NCBI GenBank assembly: GCA_025765595.1
Contig: JAIVFH010000067.1
Location: 124,001 to 188,000 of the forward strand
Direction: 5' to 3'
Origin: Obelidium mucronatum
Taxonomy: Eukaryota; Chytridiomycota; Chytridiomycetes; Chytridiales; Chytriomycetaceae
Length of the DNA: 64,000 bases
In this document: positions 11,021-20,891 of the stretch, in pieces
Numbering within the stretch: the first letter of the stretch is position 1
Layout: every line of letters starts with the position of its first letter
The notes under the pieces: generated by a model
The model's input: the letters and a program-made list of their open reading frames with translations, nothing else
Told to the model about the DNA's origin: nothing
Databases searched by the model: none
Position numbers and translations under genes: made by a program

Positions 11021-12104
11021 AAAAACACGAAACACAACACAAACAACCAACCAACTACCGCCGCTGCCCGCCTCTGCCAGTCCCAATAGCCACGTTTGCT
11101 TGCTTCGCTCATAGAGCCGATAGCCGCGGCTGCCGCTATCAAACATCTTGCCACTGCCAACTTGACCTGCCAGCAAGGACATATGTCTTGTCCTTCTCTC
11201 CTAGCCAACGGCATCTACTCCTAACATCGATCCTGTGCCTCTATTTGCCATCTTGTAGCCGTCGATGCTGACACTGCTGTGTAAGTACCATCCCGACTTT
11301 ATTTTCGCCTCCAACACGCTCTCACTGTGATAGCTGACACTTTTAATAATAGGCGCGTTGTCTGGTGTTTTCTCTGTGGCTGCTCTCTTTGCCGTCTCGG
11401 TCCCATCGACACTGCCGCTGCTACGTAAGTGCCAACCCGAATTAATCTTCCCCCCCAACACACTCTAACTGTGATATCAAACACTTTAGTTACAGTCAGG
11501 TTGTCCAGAGTCTCTTCTATGGCTCTCTTTGCCGTCTCTGTTGTGTCAATGCTGTGCTGTGTAGGCACTTCTGTCTTTTTATTATTGTAACTATCTATGT
11601 CTAACCAGTGTATTTTATTCTAGCCAACATTGTCTAGTATTGTGCCCTTTGGTTTCGTTGGTGTGTTGCCTTGCCAGGCCTGTGGAGGCATAGTCTCCTG
11701 CGGATTCAAGTTGCTGAAGTTCCGGCATGACTTCCAAGGTCAACCTTTATGTTGCCAATTGTTCCCGATTGGGAATGGTTGGTTTAACTGCCAATATCAT
11801 GACTCTAATATAGTGGGAGCTGAAGGTTCCTCGGAAACTTCAAAGGCAATGAGAGCCACGGAAACGAGAGCCATGGAAACGAGATTACGCACCATGGCTG
11901 TTATTGAAAGTGTTAAATATCAGTGTGTATTGGCAGCAAAAATAAAGTTGGGTTGTTGCATACATAGAGGCAGTGGACAGTGCTGAGACTGCAAAAGGAG
12001 CCACAGGGACAACGCCAGACAATGTGTCTGTTATTAAAAGAGTTTGATGTCACAGTTGGCGTTTGTTGACAGCGAAAATAAAGTTGGGTTGGTGCATTTC
12101 ATGT

Positions 12105-12205
12105 TTTTTTGACCATTTTCTGATTGGTTGGTTTCTGATTGGTTGGTTTCTGATTGGTCAGCTGCTTTTTGTGTTTTGTGAAATTTTGCAGGGGCGTACG
12201 GACCA
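12105..12205 (-). repeat. Right terminal inverted repeat of the foldback element
   Basis: Reverse complement of the left arm end; contains TTCTGATTGG repeats and ends GGGGCGTACGGACCA. Confidence 0.8.
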
Positions 12206-12534
12206 CCGTAGTCATTAGTAGTATTCTATCACTGAATACCAATTTTCATAGAAAACCAGCACATGTCTAATAAACTATAATTTTATTGCTATTTAGTGCT
12301 CATTGTATTGAGGCATATTTTATCGCTAAATATAATGAATAAATAAATAAATAGGATTAAAAATAAACTGTATAAGCTCCTAGTTAAATAATTAAAATAA
12401 AACTTATTTATATTTCCTATTCACTCCGTCACTCATTTCCTCAGTTCTCTATGGGTATCGCTGCTGGTTTCTGAAGGTATACATGGTAGTTGAATGAATA
12501 ATCACTTTGACAATGTTCCATAGATAGGAGTCGG
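12206..12534. other. AT-rich transposon flank, no gene seen
   Basis: AT-rich sequence between the foldback element and the second transposase remnant, with TAAATAAATAAATA simple repeats near 12340. The foldback element may have inserted into the older Harbinger-like element. Confidence 0.45.
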
Positions 12535-12831
12535 TCATTTGACCTCTGTCAACAATTCAGGAATTCTTCGAACGCGATTGGTATGTTTGATGGCAGTGTA
12601 TTGTTTGGCAAACCCAAAGGAGTGTTCCACAATGATATGCTTGACTGAATGCATCTCAAGCTTGAAGGGTGTCAGGGGGCTCCTTGCCGTTGCCTTGAAA
12701 GGCACTATTAAACTCAATCCACGTCCACATGGCCCTACGTAGCCCTTATTTGCCAAGACCTGCTCTCCTGGATCCAACTGCGGATGATCTTGTGCATGCA
12801 TGGTCATGTCATGTACTGAGCATTTGAACAT
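12535..12831 (-). pseudogene. PIF/Harbinger-type DDE transposase remnant 2
   Basis: Homologous to the remnant at 4775-5161 (shared HDMTM, LANKGYVGP, IVPFKATARSPLTPFK, VEHSFGFAK). Only the C-terminal third is open; decayed similarity extends to about 13020. Substitution between the two remnants is considerable, so they are old, separate insertions of one family. Confidence 0.7.
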
Positions 12832-13560
12832 CTGGTAAAGTGAGCAGTTATTGTTCAGCTAACAACCACACCTCCACCATCACTCCCCCTATCGCCCATC
12901 CAGCTACTGTTCCCCCAATTGTCTGCAAGACATTGAAATATGACGCAATGCCTCTTGTATTTACCAGAGAAAAACCTTCTCTATTTTCGATGAGGGGATC
13001 TTTGCATGTAAACCTAAAAAAAGACTAACTTAAGACAAGTACAGAAGAAAATAAAGAAAAATCAAAAATCAAACTTAGTAACTTACTGGAAAAGCAAGCA
13101 TTTCTTTCTTTTTTTTTTCAATCGGGAGTTATCGCTTTGTCACAATAATTTATCGTGTGGTTATTGTCAAATAAAGTGAATTATGATAATTTGTTTTATT
13201 GCTATAAAACTCTATAAATATCGATGAGAATACTGTGGTTTAGCAATAATTCTATATCCAACGATCATCAATAGTTGAACATTGATGATAATTACTAAAT
13301 AAAAAAAAAACAGCACATTATTGATATACAAGTTTAGAATTTGAGACACGTCAACGTCAAGTTTATTACAGAAGCAAACACAAGAAAACTCCAAGTCTAC
13401 CCAAGCTTCAGTTCCATCTTTGTAACTGTAAACCACTAGAGATAAGCAAATTAGTAATCAAAACTCAAGGTGGGAGAAGGGGACAAAATGGAATATAAAA
13501 GTGAAACAACCTGAAACGGGGCTTAAAAGGAGGTGTACGTTCTGAAAATAATTGATAGTT
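12832..13560. other. AT-rich region with transposon remains, no gene seen
   Basis: Holds the decayed 5' part of the transposase (to about 13020), then AT-rich sequence. A motif near 13175 (AATTATGATAATT) resembles one near 10835, suggesting related element ends on both sides. No supported gene. Confidence 0.4.
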
Positions 13561-13571
13561 CCCAGAAATGA

Positions 13572-13940
13572 TATTCTACTCACCTCCAGTAGACCAAAGG
13601 ACTCGAAGACACAGGGTCCAACAGAGCGGTCCAGGGTGGTTTCGATGTCGTCAGACTCTTCAGGTATTGAAGAAGAAGAAGTAATGAAGAAGGGGCACTG
13701 TAAATATTTGTGAATATTACTGGAAGAATAAAGACAGTACCATTAATGATGTGTCCACTGTTTCAAAGTCCTCATCGTAACCGCCGTGAGGACTTCCGCT
13801 TGGGGACGCGATAGCGCTGTTGCTGCTGCCGTTGCTGTTGGCGCTACATCTCGATGACAGCCTTAAAAGCCTCTGCCGTCGCTTCCGGGTCGTCGTCAAC
13901 AGCTGCTAGCCAATTGCAGAGTCCATACCGCTTCCGGTTG
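13572..13940 (-). other. Exon-like remnants of an unidentified minus-strand gene
   Basis: Two stretches look like former coding sequence on the minus strand. One (about 13572-13665) reads SIPEESDDIETTL onward and ends at a good donor (GTGAGT). The other (about 13846-13940) reads NRKRYGLCNWLAAV, then DDDPEATAEAFKAVIEM and a stop. They are in conflicting order and frame for one intact gene. No family recognised; probably debris left by the duplication that placed copy 3 here. Confidence 0.3.
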
Positions 13941-14084
13941 GCGTAGATTTGATTGCGGCCCGTTGGTCAGTTGATTCGCACTTGTCGTTTTTTCATGGAT
14001 TTGGACGGGACTAAGCTTTTTTCTCCGGTCTCAAAAAGCGTGCATTTTTCTTTTTTGGGGAAGAAATTATTTGTCATATTAGTC

Positions 14085-15985
14085 ATGAAACTGCCAAAGA
14101 CTCGCGCTCCGCCAGGAACAGCGTGCGAACGCTGCTTCAAGTTCAAGAAACGATGTGTTCCAGCTCCATACGGGTGTGATCGATGTGCCAGAAGTGGGAG
14201 TCTGTGCTCATTGGAGCCTGCGAGCGGCGGGTTGGCAGCGACTCATCCCGCCGTGAACTCTCCCTCTGCCCTTCTTGATCGGTTCATGACAGTATCTGGC
14301 ACTTCAATGATAGATCTAGAAGAGGAAGAGGGCTGGAACCAAGATTCGGAGCCATCTCTAGACAATCTGCAAACTATTCCTGCGCCAGTTGAGAAAACAT
14401 CCCAAAATCCAGTCCTTCAATGCATTTTAAATGTATCTGAAACTCCATTGATTGACCATGAAGGAACTGCGTGGCAACTGGAAGATCCTGATTTGATGCC
14501 CACGATTGATGACTGGCTTGTAGTATATCATTTCTTGACAGACAATGGAACACCAATACCAAATGAGACACCAGCACCAATGCCAGGCGTCGACTCCGAC
14601 CAGCTCTTAAAAGATTTTTTCAGCGTACCGGCTTTTCTGCGACTTGCTGCTCTTGCTGTTTGCACGGCTCCGATATCGTTCGAGAAATCATTGGTCTACT
14701 ACAAACGAGCGAGGAAAGCTGCTATTCGTGCCGTTAGCGAGACACCTACTCACCAGACCGTGCAGGCTCTTGTTGGATTGTATACGTATCTTGGATGTGA
14801 GAATGAGATTAAATTCCAACGTAAACTAAGTACACCTATTCAGATATTGGTCAACCTGCTCTGGTCGAACCTCTTTTAAAAATCGCTATGCATCTGATTC
14901 AAGCATTACGGCTGGACGTTGATCCTGATGATTCCCCATGGTTGTTCCACTTGAATTTGACGCCTCGCCAGAAAGAAGACCGCCGATGCGCATTCTGGTC
15001 GGCTTATCCTGAGATTTTGTGGGAAGCTGCTACTTCTTCTAAACTTGTGGATGTTCCGATAAATTCGAACAAGATGAAGGGTCGTTCGACTGTGTATGAT
15101 GGATCGCAATTGATATTTCAAGGGGACCCCTTCCTGCAGTATTTCAGTATTCTATATACTGTGACTATTGCCATCAAAAAGGCTTTTGTGGTTGCACCAA
15201 AGGCAAGCAACGAACTGATTGAATCAGAAAAAGTTGCGGAATTACAGTCGAGAATGATGCAAGCACAATCCCAAGTACCGGCAGACGTTCTCGTACCGCC
15301 AGGATCATCAGAGAAGGCACCGAAGAAGGTTGAACTCAACTTGAATTGTGTGATTTTGGCAACAGTCTGTCTGTTGAATCGCCCCAGACTGTTTCTATCT
15401 GGATTCAAATGTTTTAATCCCATGTACCTGAGCACTACTGTCCAGTCAATCCTTGTTTCCTCAATTAATCAAAGCTTGGATGCTGCACATCGTATGTTGA
15501 ATCTGTTGAGGTTCTATACAGAGCATCCAATTCCCCGCGCTTTGGAAGCTATTCCAATGTTTGAGGCAATGATTGTGCTGTGGTATGCGTATTGTCGGAT
15601 GGACCCGATTTGGTGGAGTGTTTTGGGTCGAAAGCGAATGGAGTGGGCCTTGCTTCGAGAACAGATGCAGGCTGTGGTGGATTATTTTGCTCTCGCAAAA
15701 AAACTTGATTCAGTGGGTGGCGGAGCAATATATCCTCTAGTACAGTGCATGCGTGCAATGGTTCAAGAAATTGACGAGTACGAACAATGGGTGCCTGCGA
15801 CCACAGATGGAATCGAGGAAATCACTCTTGGAATGAAGGTTGTAGCATTGGACGAATCTGAATCTGTTTTGGAAATAAGAGAACCAAGAGCGTATATGGG
15901 GCTGCTTGGGATGCAAGTGGGGGGCATTCGATGGCCCGGTCGGAGCGAAGAGAGTTGGAGACTCTTTTGGAAGCTGCTTTCTTGA
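14085..15985 (+). CDS. Zn2Cys6 fungal transcription factor, copy 3 (intact)
   Basis: Probable nuclear transcription regulator. Exons 14085..14796 and 14844..15985 give 617 residues. The start at 14085 (MKLPKTRAPPG) is chosen because the paralogues begin there; an upstream in-frame ATG at 13953 would add 44 residues not conserved in the family. Zinc cluster at residues 14-41 (C14, C17, C24, C31, C34, C41). The middle homology region includes TPRQKEDRR at about 277-285. The 47-nt intron has donor GTGAGA and acceptor ATTCAG. The last 170 residues are almost identical to pseudogene copy 2, and 3' flanks are shared too, so the two arose by a segmental duplication. Reading frame fully open: a functional copy. 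Confidence 0.9.
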
Positions 15986-16307
15986 TTCGTTCACTCCTTG
16001 TCAATACAATTCTAACAGTCACTCTTCTTGTCCATTTGAATTACGGCTTAAACACTTTTAGATTTCTTGGGATAGCAGCACTTTCGATTCCTGATGATCA
16101 CGCTCATGCGGGGTATGCCACAGTGCTAGAACACATGGAAATGCAAAGAAAATTCTGCCGTTTCTCAGGGGGTACTTATTCAGGTTTTTGTTTTGAACTC
16201 TTGTTCAAATTTGTAAAACCATGCCCTCAAACACAATCCCTCCAACCCCTATCGTTCCAGAAGGCTGGGTGGCAGTCTGGTCACCCCAGTTCCAGACATT
16301 CTTCTAC
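14085..16307 (+). repeat. Segmental duplication, right copy
   Basis: Counterpart of 2373..4309. Similarity ends at 16307 within the first WW domain of the intact WW gene, which marks this copy as the likely source. Confidence 0.85.
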
Positions 16308-16709
16308 GCCAATCAGTACAACAATACAACGCAGTGGGACCCACCATCGCGGGGAATTGTGCCGCAGAGCCACCAACCACCAGCCCCGCCTATTGTTATT
16401 GTACAACCAGCCCCGTCATCTAGCGGGTCCCTGAGTTTCGGCAGTATCGGACAACGCATTGACAACCTTGTGGATCAATTGGCAGTACAAGCGAAGCAAG
16501 TTGCCACCAAGTTGCCAAAAGTGCAAGTCACTGTTTACAAGGCACAGACCCCGCCACAACTTCCCCATGGATGGCATGCAAACTGGTCTGCGCAATACAA
16601 TCGATGGTATTTTGTGAATACTGTTACGGGCGTGAGTCAGTGGGAGCTGCCACTGGTCACTGCTCGTGTTCAAGACGAATCTTTACCCGAGTACAAGCCT
16701 CAGGCTTAA
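16221..16709 (+). CDS. Small protein with two WW domains
   Basis: Single-exon gene for 162 residues. WW domain 1 has W16 and W39 followed by Pro-Pro; WW domain 2 has W118 and W141 with P144. Both keep the aromatic centre (FFYANQ, WYFVNT). WW domains bind proline-rich peptides, so this is a probable adaptor. Between them lies a Pro-rich segment (HQPPAPPIVIVQPAPSS) and a short helix-prone stretch. No catalytic domain, signal peptide or membrane segment is seen. An AATAAA lies 25 bp after the stop, and the next gene starts only 77 bp after the stop. The exact partner is unknown. Confidence 0.85.
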   Translation: MPSNTIPPTPIVPEGWVAVWSPQFQTFFYANQYNNTTQWDPPSRGIVPQSHQPPAPPIVIVQPAPSSSGSLSFGSIGQRIDNLVDQLAVQAKQVATKLPKVQVTVYKAQTPPQLPHGWHANWSAQYNRWYFVNTVTGVSQWELPLVTARVQDESLPEYKPQA

Positions 16710-16733
16710 GGTTTCAATCATATTATTGACCCA

Positions 16734-16739
16734 ATAAAG
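16734..16739 (+). terminator. Polyadenylation signal AATAAA of the WW gene
   Basis: Canonical hexamer 25 bp past the stop codon and 47 bp before the next start codon. Confidence 0.55.
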
Positions 16740-16786
16740 AGTACATTATATATTTTGCAATCCTCCTTGTGTTTTTTTACTTAAAA

Positions 16787-18663
16787 ATGAGTGTGCAACC
16801 CGCATCAATCAAAGCCTTCATAGCAACAACCAACACGGACGATGCCACCGCCAAGCAGTTCCTTGAAGTTCGGGGGTATAATGTAGACCGGGCCCTTGCG
16901 CTATATTCTCAGCAGCAGGTATCTTCAACACCTGGTGGTATGACAGGAAACTGTCTCACATGTTGCAATAGGTCTTCCGCTCGAGCATCGCAACTCATTT
17001 TGCATTGAATCCACCTTATCCATTTGCCATCTTTGAAAAGAATCTCATTTCTTTTGTGGCCGACAAGGCATTTACAAAGTCCGATGTGCCACTCTTGATC
17101 GTGAACTTAAAGTATTGGGATAAGAACTGGACATTCAATAATACAAAATCCCTTTCTGAGTTGCAATGGGCGGTGGAGTGGGTGCTGTCGAAGGCGCTTG
17201 AACTGTTGAGTGTTTAAAATCCTCCCCAACTTGCACAACTTTAAACGGCTCAACTTTGAATTAAAAACCGCCAATAGCCCTGCCGTACAAACACGAGGCC
17301 TCACGATTGTGTCTAACTCGGATCTAGTAAACCCTGAAGTATCCGTCAAAGACGTACACATTATCCTTCTTGAGTTTATTCTCAACGTTGTTCCTATCAA
17401 ACTCAAGTCCTTCATTATCTGCCACGCTGCGCCTCCAACCTACTTTTCCCGCGCCTGGTCTCTCGTTACTCCCAACGCCGATGTATTGAACATGTACAAG
17501 ACAATGTACAACGTGGAAATAATCGAATGCAACAAGTTGACTCTTGTTGACCACGTGGACCGGTCCAACCTTCCTGCAAACCTCAATGGAAAACTCAACT
17601 ATCGCCATGAAGAGTGGTACCAATCCCAACTTTCCACGTTTGTGAAATTGGATCAAGTTGCCAAGCTCACTTCGACCACAGAGGTTCCACTAGTGGCCCA
17701 GGCAGTTGTTCAACAAGAACCTTCTACGGTGGATTCCATCCTTGCTGATGTAAAAGACGTGTGGAATAATCCTAGTAATCCACTTAACAAGATTCCGGCC
17801 TCTGTGTGGAGTTATACTTCGTCTGCCACCACCACCTCCACCACCACTTCAAAGGACAGTAAGGATACTCTCATCCCGGAAGGAGGAGCACCTCCAAAGG
17901 CGAAAGACAATCCATTAGCAGCTTATTTCGGATGGGAAAATGTGAACAAGGAGGAACCAAACGAAAATGATGGAGGATGGCTTGCACGCAAGACACGTGC
18001 TACTCAAATGGATAGTCTTGCTACCACAAATGAAGCCCTGTCGAAGCTCCAGCAGAGCGAAGAATTGGGTGCTGCGGGATTGAACAAGCTTCATCAACAA
18101 GGAGGTAAAAAAGCATAGGGAGACGGTTAAAACGGATATGTGTTTTGGGCTAAAATTGCATCCAAAAACCTTTTCATTTAGAACAACTTCATCGCATCTC
18201 TGAAAAAGTGTCCGAGGCTGAAGGACACGCGAAAATCGCAGACGCTAAAGCGTCGCAGCTGAGAACAACAAATCAGTTTTTCATGCTCCCGACTTGGGGT
18301 GCCGACAAGAAGGCACAAGCGTTGGAACAACAATACAAGAGTGAAATGGAAGCAAGTAAGGACCAAGAAGAAGAGCGGAGACGTGCTGCCAATGCCAATA
18401 CAACTCGGGTTTACAATTCGTCGGCAACCGGTAAGAAAGCATACACGACACCAGATGGATTAGAAAGAGATGATGTGGAAGAGCAGATTGATGGTAATCT
18501 GGATGCTATTTCTGCTGGGCTGGAAAACATGAAAGCGATGGGTCTTGCAATGGGCGAGGAGTTGGAGAACCAAAAGCCACACATTCAAAAGATTGCGGAG
18601 GACGCAACGGCGGTGCAAAACCGCGTGGAGTTGACTAGCAAAAAGATCAGCAAGATCAAGTGA
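16787..18663 (+). CDS. UBA-like / CRAL-TRIO / SNAP-25-like Qbc-SNARE fusion protein
   Basis: Exons 16787..16918, 16972..17204, 17278..18104, 18182..18663 close in frame to 557 residues. Residues 1-44 form a UBA-like helical bundle (ending GYNVDRALALYSQQQ). About 45-250 resemble a CRAL-TRIO (Sec14-type) lipid-binding domain: LIVNLKYWDKNW, VEWVLSKALEL, LKSFIICHAAPP. A Ser/Thr-rich linker follows. Residues from about 365 form a Qb SNARE helix (WLARKTRAT..LHQQGEQLHRISEKV), and about 497-557 a Qc helix (NLDAISAGLENMKAMGLAMG). This is the two-helix layout of SNAP-25/Sec9, which with syntaxin and a VAMP drives membrane fusion. There is no membrane span. The intron at 17205 uses donor GTTGAG; without it the frame stops at 17215-17217 inside the CRAL-TRIO part. 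Domain assignments are firm for the SNARE, good for CRAL-TRIO, moderate for UBA. Confidence 0.78.
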
Positions 18664-19093
18664 TGGGAAAAGTCGTGTTTGATGCTCTGCAAGAAAAATT
18701 GTCGATGCTGATCGTGATGTGGTCTTATACTTTTTGGTTTGGTTGTTCACCCCAACAAAAAACTGTTTTATTGCTTTTATCATTGAAAAAGTCCAGATCA
18801 AGGTCGCTATATACATATGGATTTGAATTTAACCCTTCGAACACTTTAATTACACATGTTTATTCCGTCTTTCCACCACTTCAAGATGATTGGAGAAAGG
18901 GTGGCCGATTATGATGATGGTAACAAGAGGCGCCGGTGTCCGCGGTCTTGTATCAATAATTACTTTGATGTCGAAGTTACCCCACTAGATATCCAAATGC
19001 AGTTTTTTATTATTTAAATCGCTTCATGCTCATATATACTTGTATTTTTTTTGGTATTCGTTTCGGTTTTTTCCTCCTTTCCATTTTTCGTGC
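18664..19093. other. Intergenic, convergent 3' ends
   Basis: Shared 3' flank of the SNARE fusion gene (plus) and the EDR1-domain gene (minus). AT-rich; no further gene seen. Confidence 0.6.
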
Positions 19094-20558
19094 TCACAGC
19101 TCTCCCCGTTCCTTTTGTGTGAATCCACTGTGCCCAAAAGAAGTATCCGCAGTAACGCGATACCCTCTTGTGCGTAACGATCCTTTCGTTGTCCATGTGA
19201 AATGAGGCGATGTTGGGTCAATCAAGTAGTCGCCTTCATTTGCAAGGGTTATAATGTTCCACCTTATTTGAGTTGTCAAACGATTAATTTTATACGAAAA
19301 TCAAAGAAAGGAGGTACTTACTGGTGTCTCCCTGCCGTTGAATATCCCGTCACGAGGGCACAGTCAAGATCTACAATGTCACAGAGAATTTTGAATAGAA
19401 GCGCTTTGTGTCGACACAATCCAATCTTGACATCACAGAGTAACATCAAATTATGACCCTGTCTATACATTGATTGGAGTATATAATTTTGTAAGAGTAT
19501 AGAAACACATGGACATGTGAAAAAAAAATTACCTTGTCATTTGTTGAAACAAGCTTGCATCAGCATCAGAACTTGTGGGACCTCCTGGAAGTCCATAGTC
19601 TCCAAGAACTTCGCGCACTATTCTAAGCAAATAATCCACCATTTGGAATCCGGTCGAAAACCTGTACGAAAAATTTTGTGATATTGTGAATAAAAAAACG
19701 GGTAGAATAATGGTGGAAGAAACAAAAATAAAAAATAAAAAAAGATTGGCATACGAATATTTCGCGTCAGCTGCTCGTTTCATGACATTTCGTAATCTGA
19801 GGTCCTTGGCTGGATTGACAACAATAGTTTCACTATATACAAAAAGCGAGGTGGTTGAAGCAATCACCAAAAACTACATGCGCAAGAGACAAGAAAGAGA
19901 CACGAACCTGTCGGCACTAGTAATCTTGTCTGCCGTCAGGTGAAAAATCTTCCAAGTAATTTCGCCGGTTCTCTTGTTTTTGTATCGCCAAGGAATAATG
20001 AATTTCGGATATGTCGTGACGACGGACGACGGAATGCATCCGTCGCGTTCCGCGTAGAGCAGGGTCAGGAAGGGGTCGTACTGCGAGCCGTTGAATGTCC
20101 AGGCGTCGGGATCGCACAGGGCGCAGTGACTGTTTTGTATTTGTAGTTTCAGAAGAAAGAGAGACAGAAGAAAGAAAGATAGAAGATAGAAGATAGAAGA
20201 AGACAGAAGACAGAGACAAGACAGAGAGAAAGACGCACCCAATGTTCGGAAAGCGCTCGCGGCCGCGCAGCCGGTACTCGACCAGGCCGCCCTCGTCGCG
20301 CTCGACGACAAAGCAGCGCTGCACGGTCGCCGCGCCGCCGGGCAGCCGCCGGTCGTACGGCTGGCACGCGCGCTTGACGCCGTAGCCCGGCGACGGCGCG
20401 GCCGGCGGCGGCCGCGCGCGGGCGGCGCTGCGGCTGACGCGCCAGTCGGACGCGCTGGCGGGCGGCGCCGGCGGCGGCGGCGGCAGCGCGAACGAGAGCT
20501 TGTAGGCCGTCTTTTTGCCCTTCGACGCGGTCGCGGTCGCCGTGTCCGAAGATGCCAT
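19094..20558 (-). CDS. EDR1/ARMC3-type domain protein
   Basis: Six exons (20558..20239, 20129..19908, 19832..19755, 19661..19533, 19462..19322, 19262..19094) close in frame to 352 residues. The C-terminal half matches the EDR1 domain found in plant EDR1/CTR1 kinases and animal ARMC3: GLCRHKALLFKILCD at 264-278, then RHQWNII and YLIDPTSP. C266, H296 and D312 are placed like the transglutaminase-fold triad of this domain; catalysis is not established for the family. Neither a kinase nor armadillo repeats are present. The N-terminus (1-105) is Pro/Ala-rich, low complexity and encoded by a very GC-rich exon. The middle (SQYDPFLTLLYAERDG, FIIPWRYKN) is not assigned. ARMC3 is linked to cilia and sperm in animals; a flagellar role here is only a guess. 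Confidence 0.75.
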
Positions 20559-20891
20559 GCGATATGATATGAGGTTCTTGCTGTTGAGATGTATTATTCA
20601 GCCCCTACTTGAGAGAGGCAGAGCCTGGAGGCTGGATGTTGGTGAGTTGCGGGTTTTGGATGAGGCCCTGGTGTTTTTTTAGTGAGTAATATTAAGAAGT
20701 GGTCGAGAACATTGCCCAAGCCTTCCAAAGTATTGTCAAAAAATTCACTCAACGTCAAATATCTACAAATCAGCAAAGAAATATATAGTTCATTTGAGGC
20801 ACATGCAAACAAAAGGAAAATCAAATGTTATATGAATCAAAAAGTAAACCACGACCAAAATGAAAACGCAGCAGGCCCATAAGTCCTCTTT
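20559..20891. other. Promoter region of the EDR1 gene / 3' flank of cyclase 1
   Basis: About 330 bp between two minus-strand genes. AT-rich; no distinct element recognised. Confidence 0.5.

Larger units (their letters stand above)
10921..12205. mobile_element. Foldback-type DNA element with long inverted arms
   Basis: The ends are near-perfect inverted repeats: TGGTCCGTACGCCCC at 10921 and its complement ending at 12205. Pairing continues about 100 bp inward, including copies of an ACCAATCAGAA motif in each arm. Deeper in, the left arm has two related units (starting 11281 and 11425). The right arm has their inverted counterparts (about 11886-11960 and 12013-12094, sharing GCGAAAATAAAGT-type cores). 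No transposase is encoded. No convincing target-site duplication was seen. Long arms built of subrepeats fit a foldback or large non-autonomous TIR element. Confidence 0.75.

Noticed and set aside
13953..14084. N-terminal extension of regulator copy 3 from an upstream ATG
   Set aside because: The paralogues start at the equivalent of 14085 and the extra 44 residues are not conserved.
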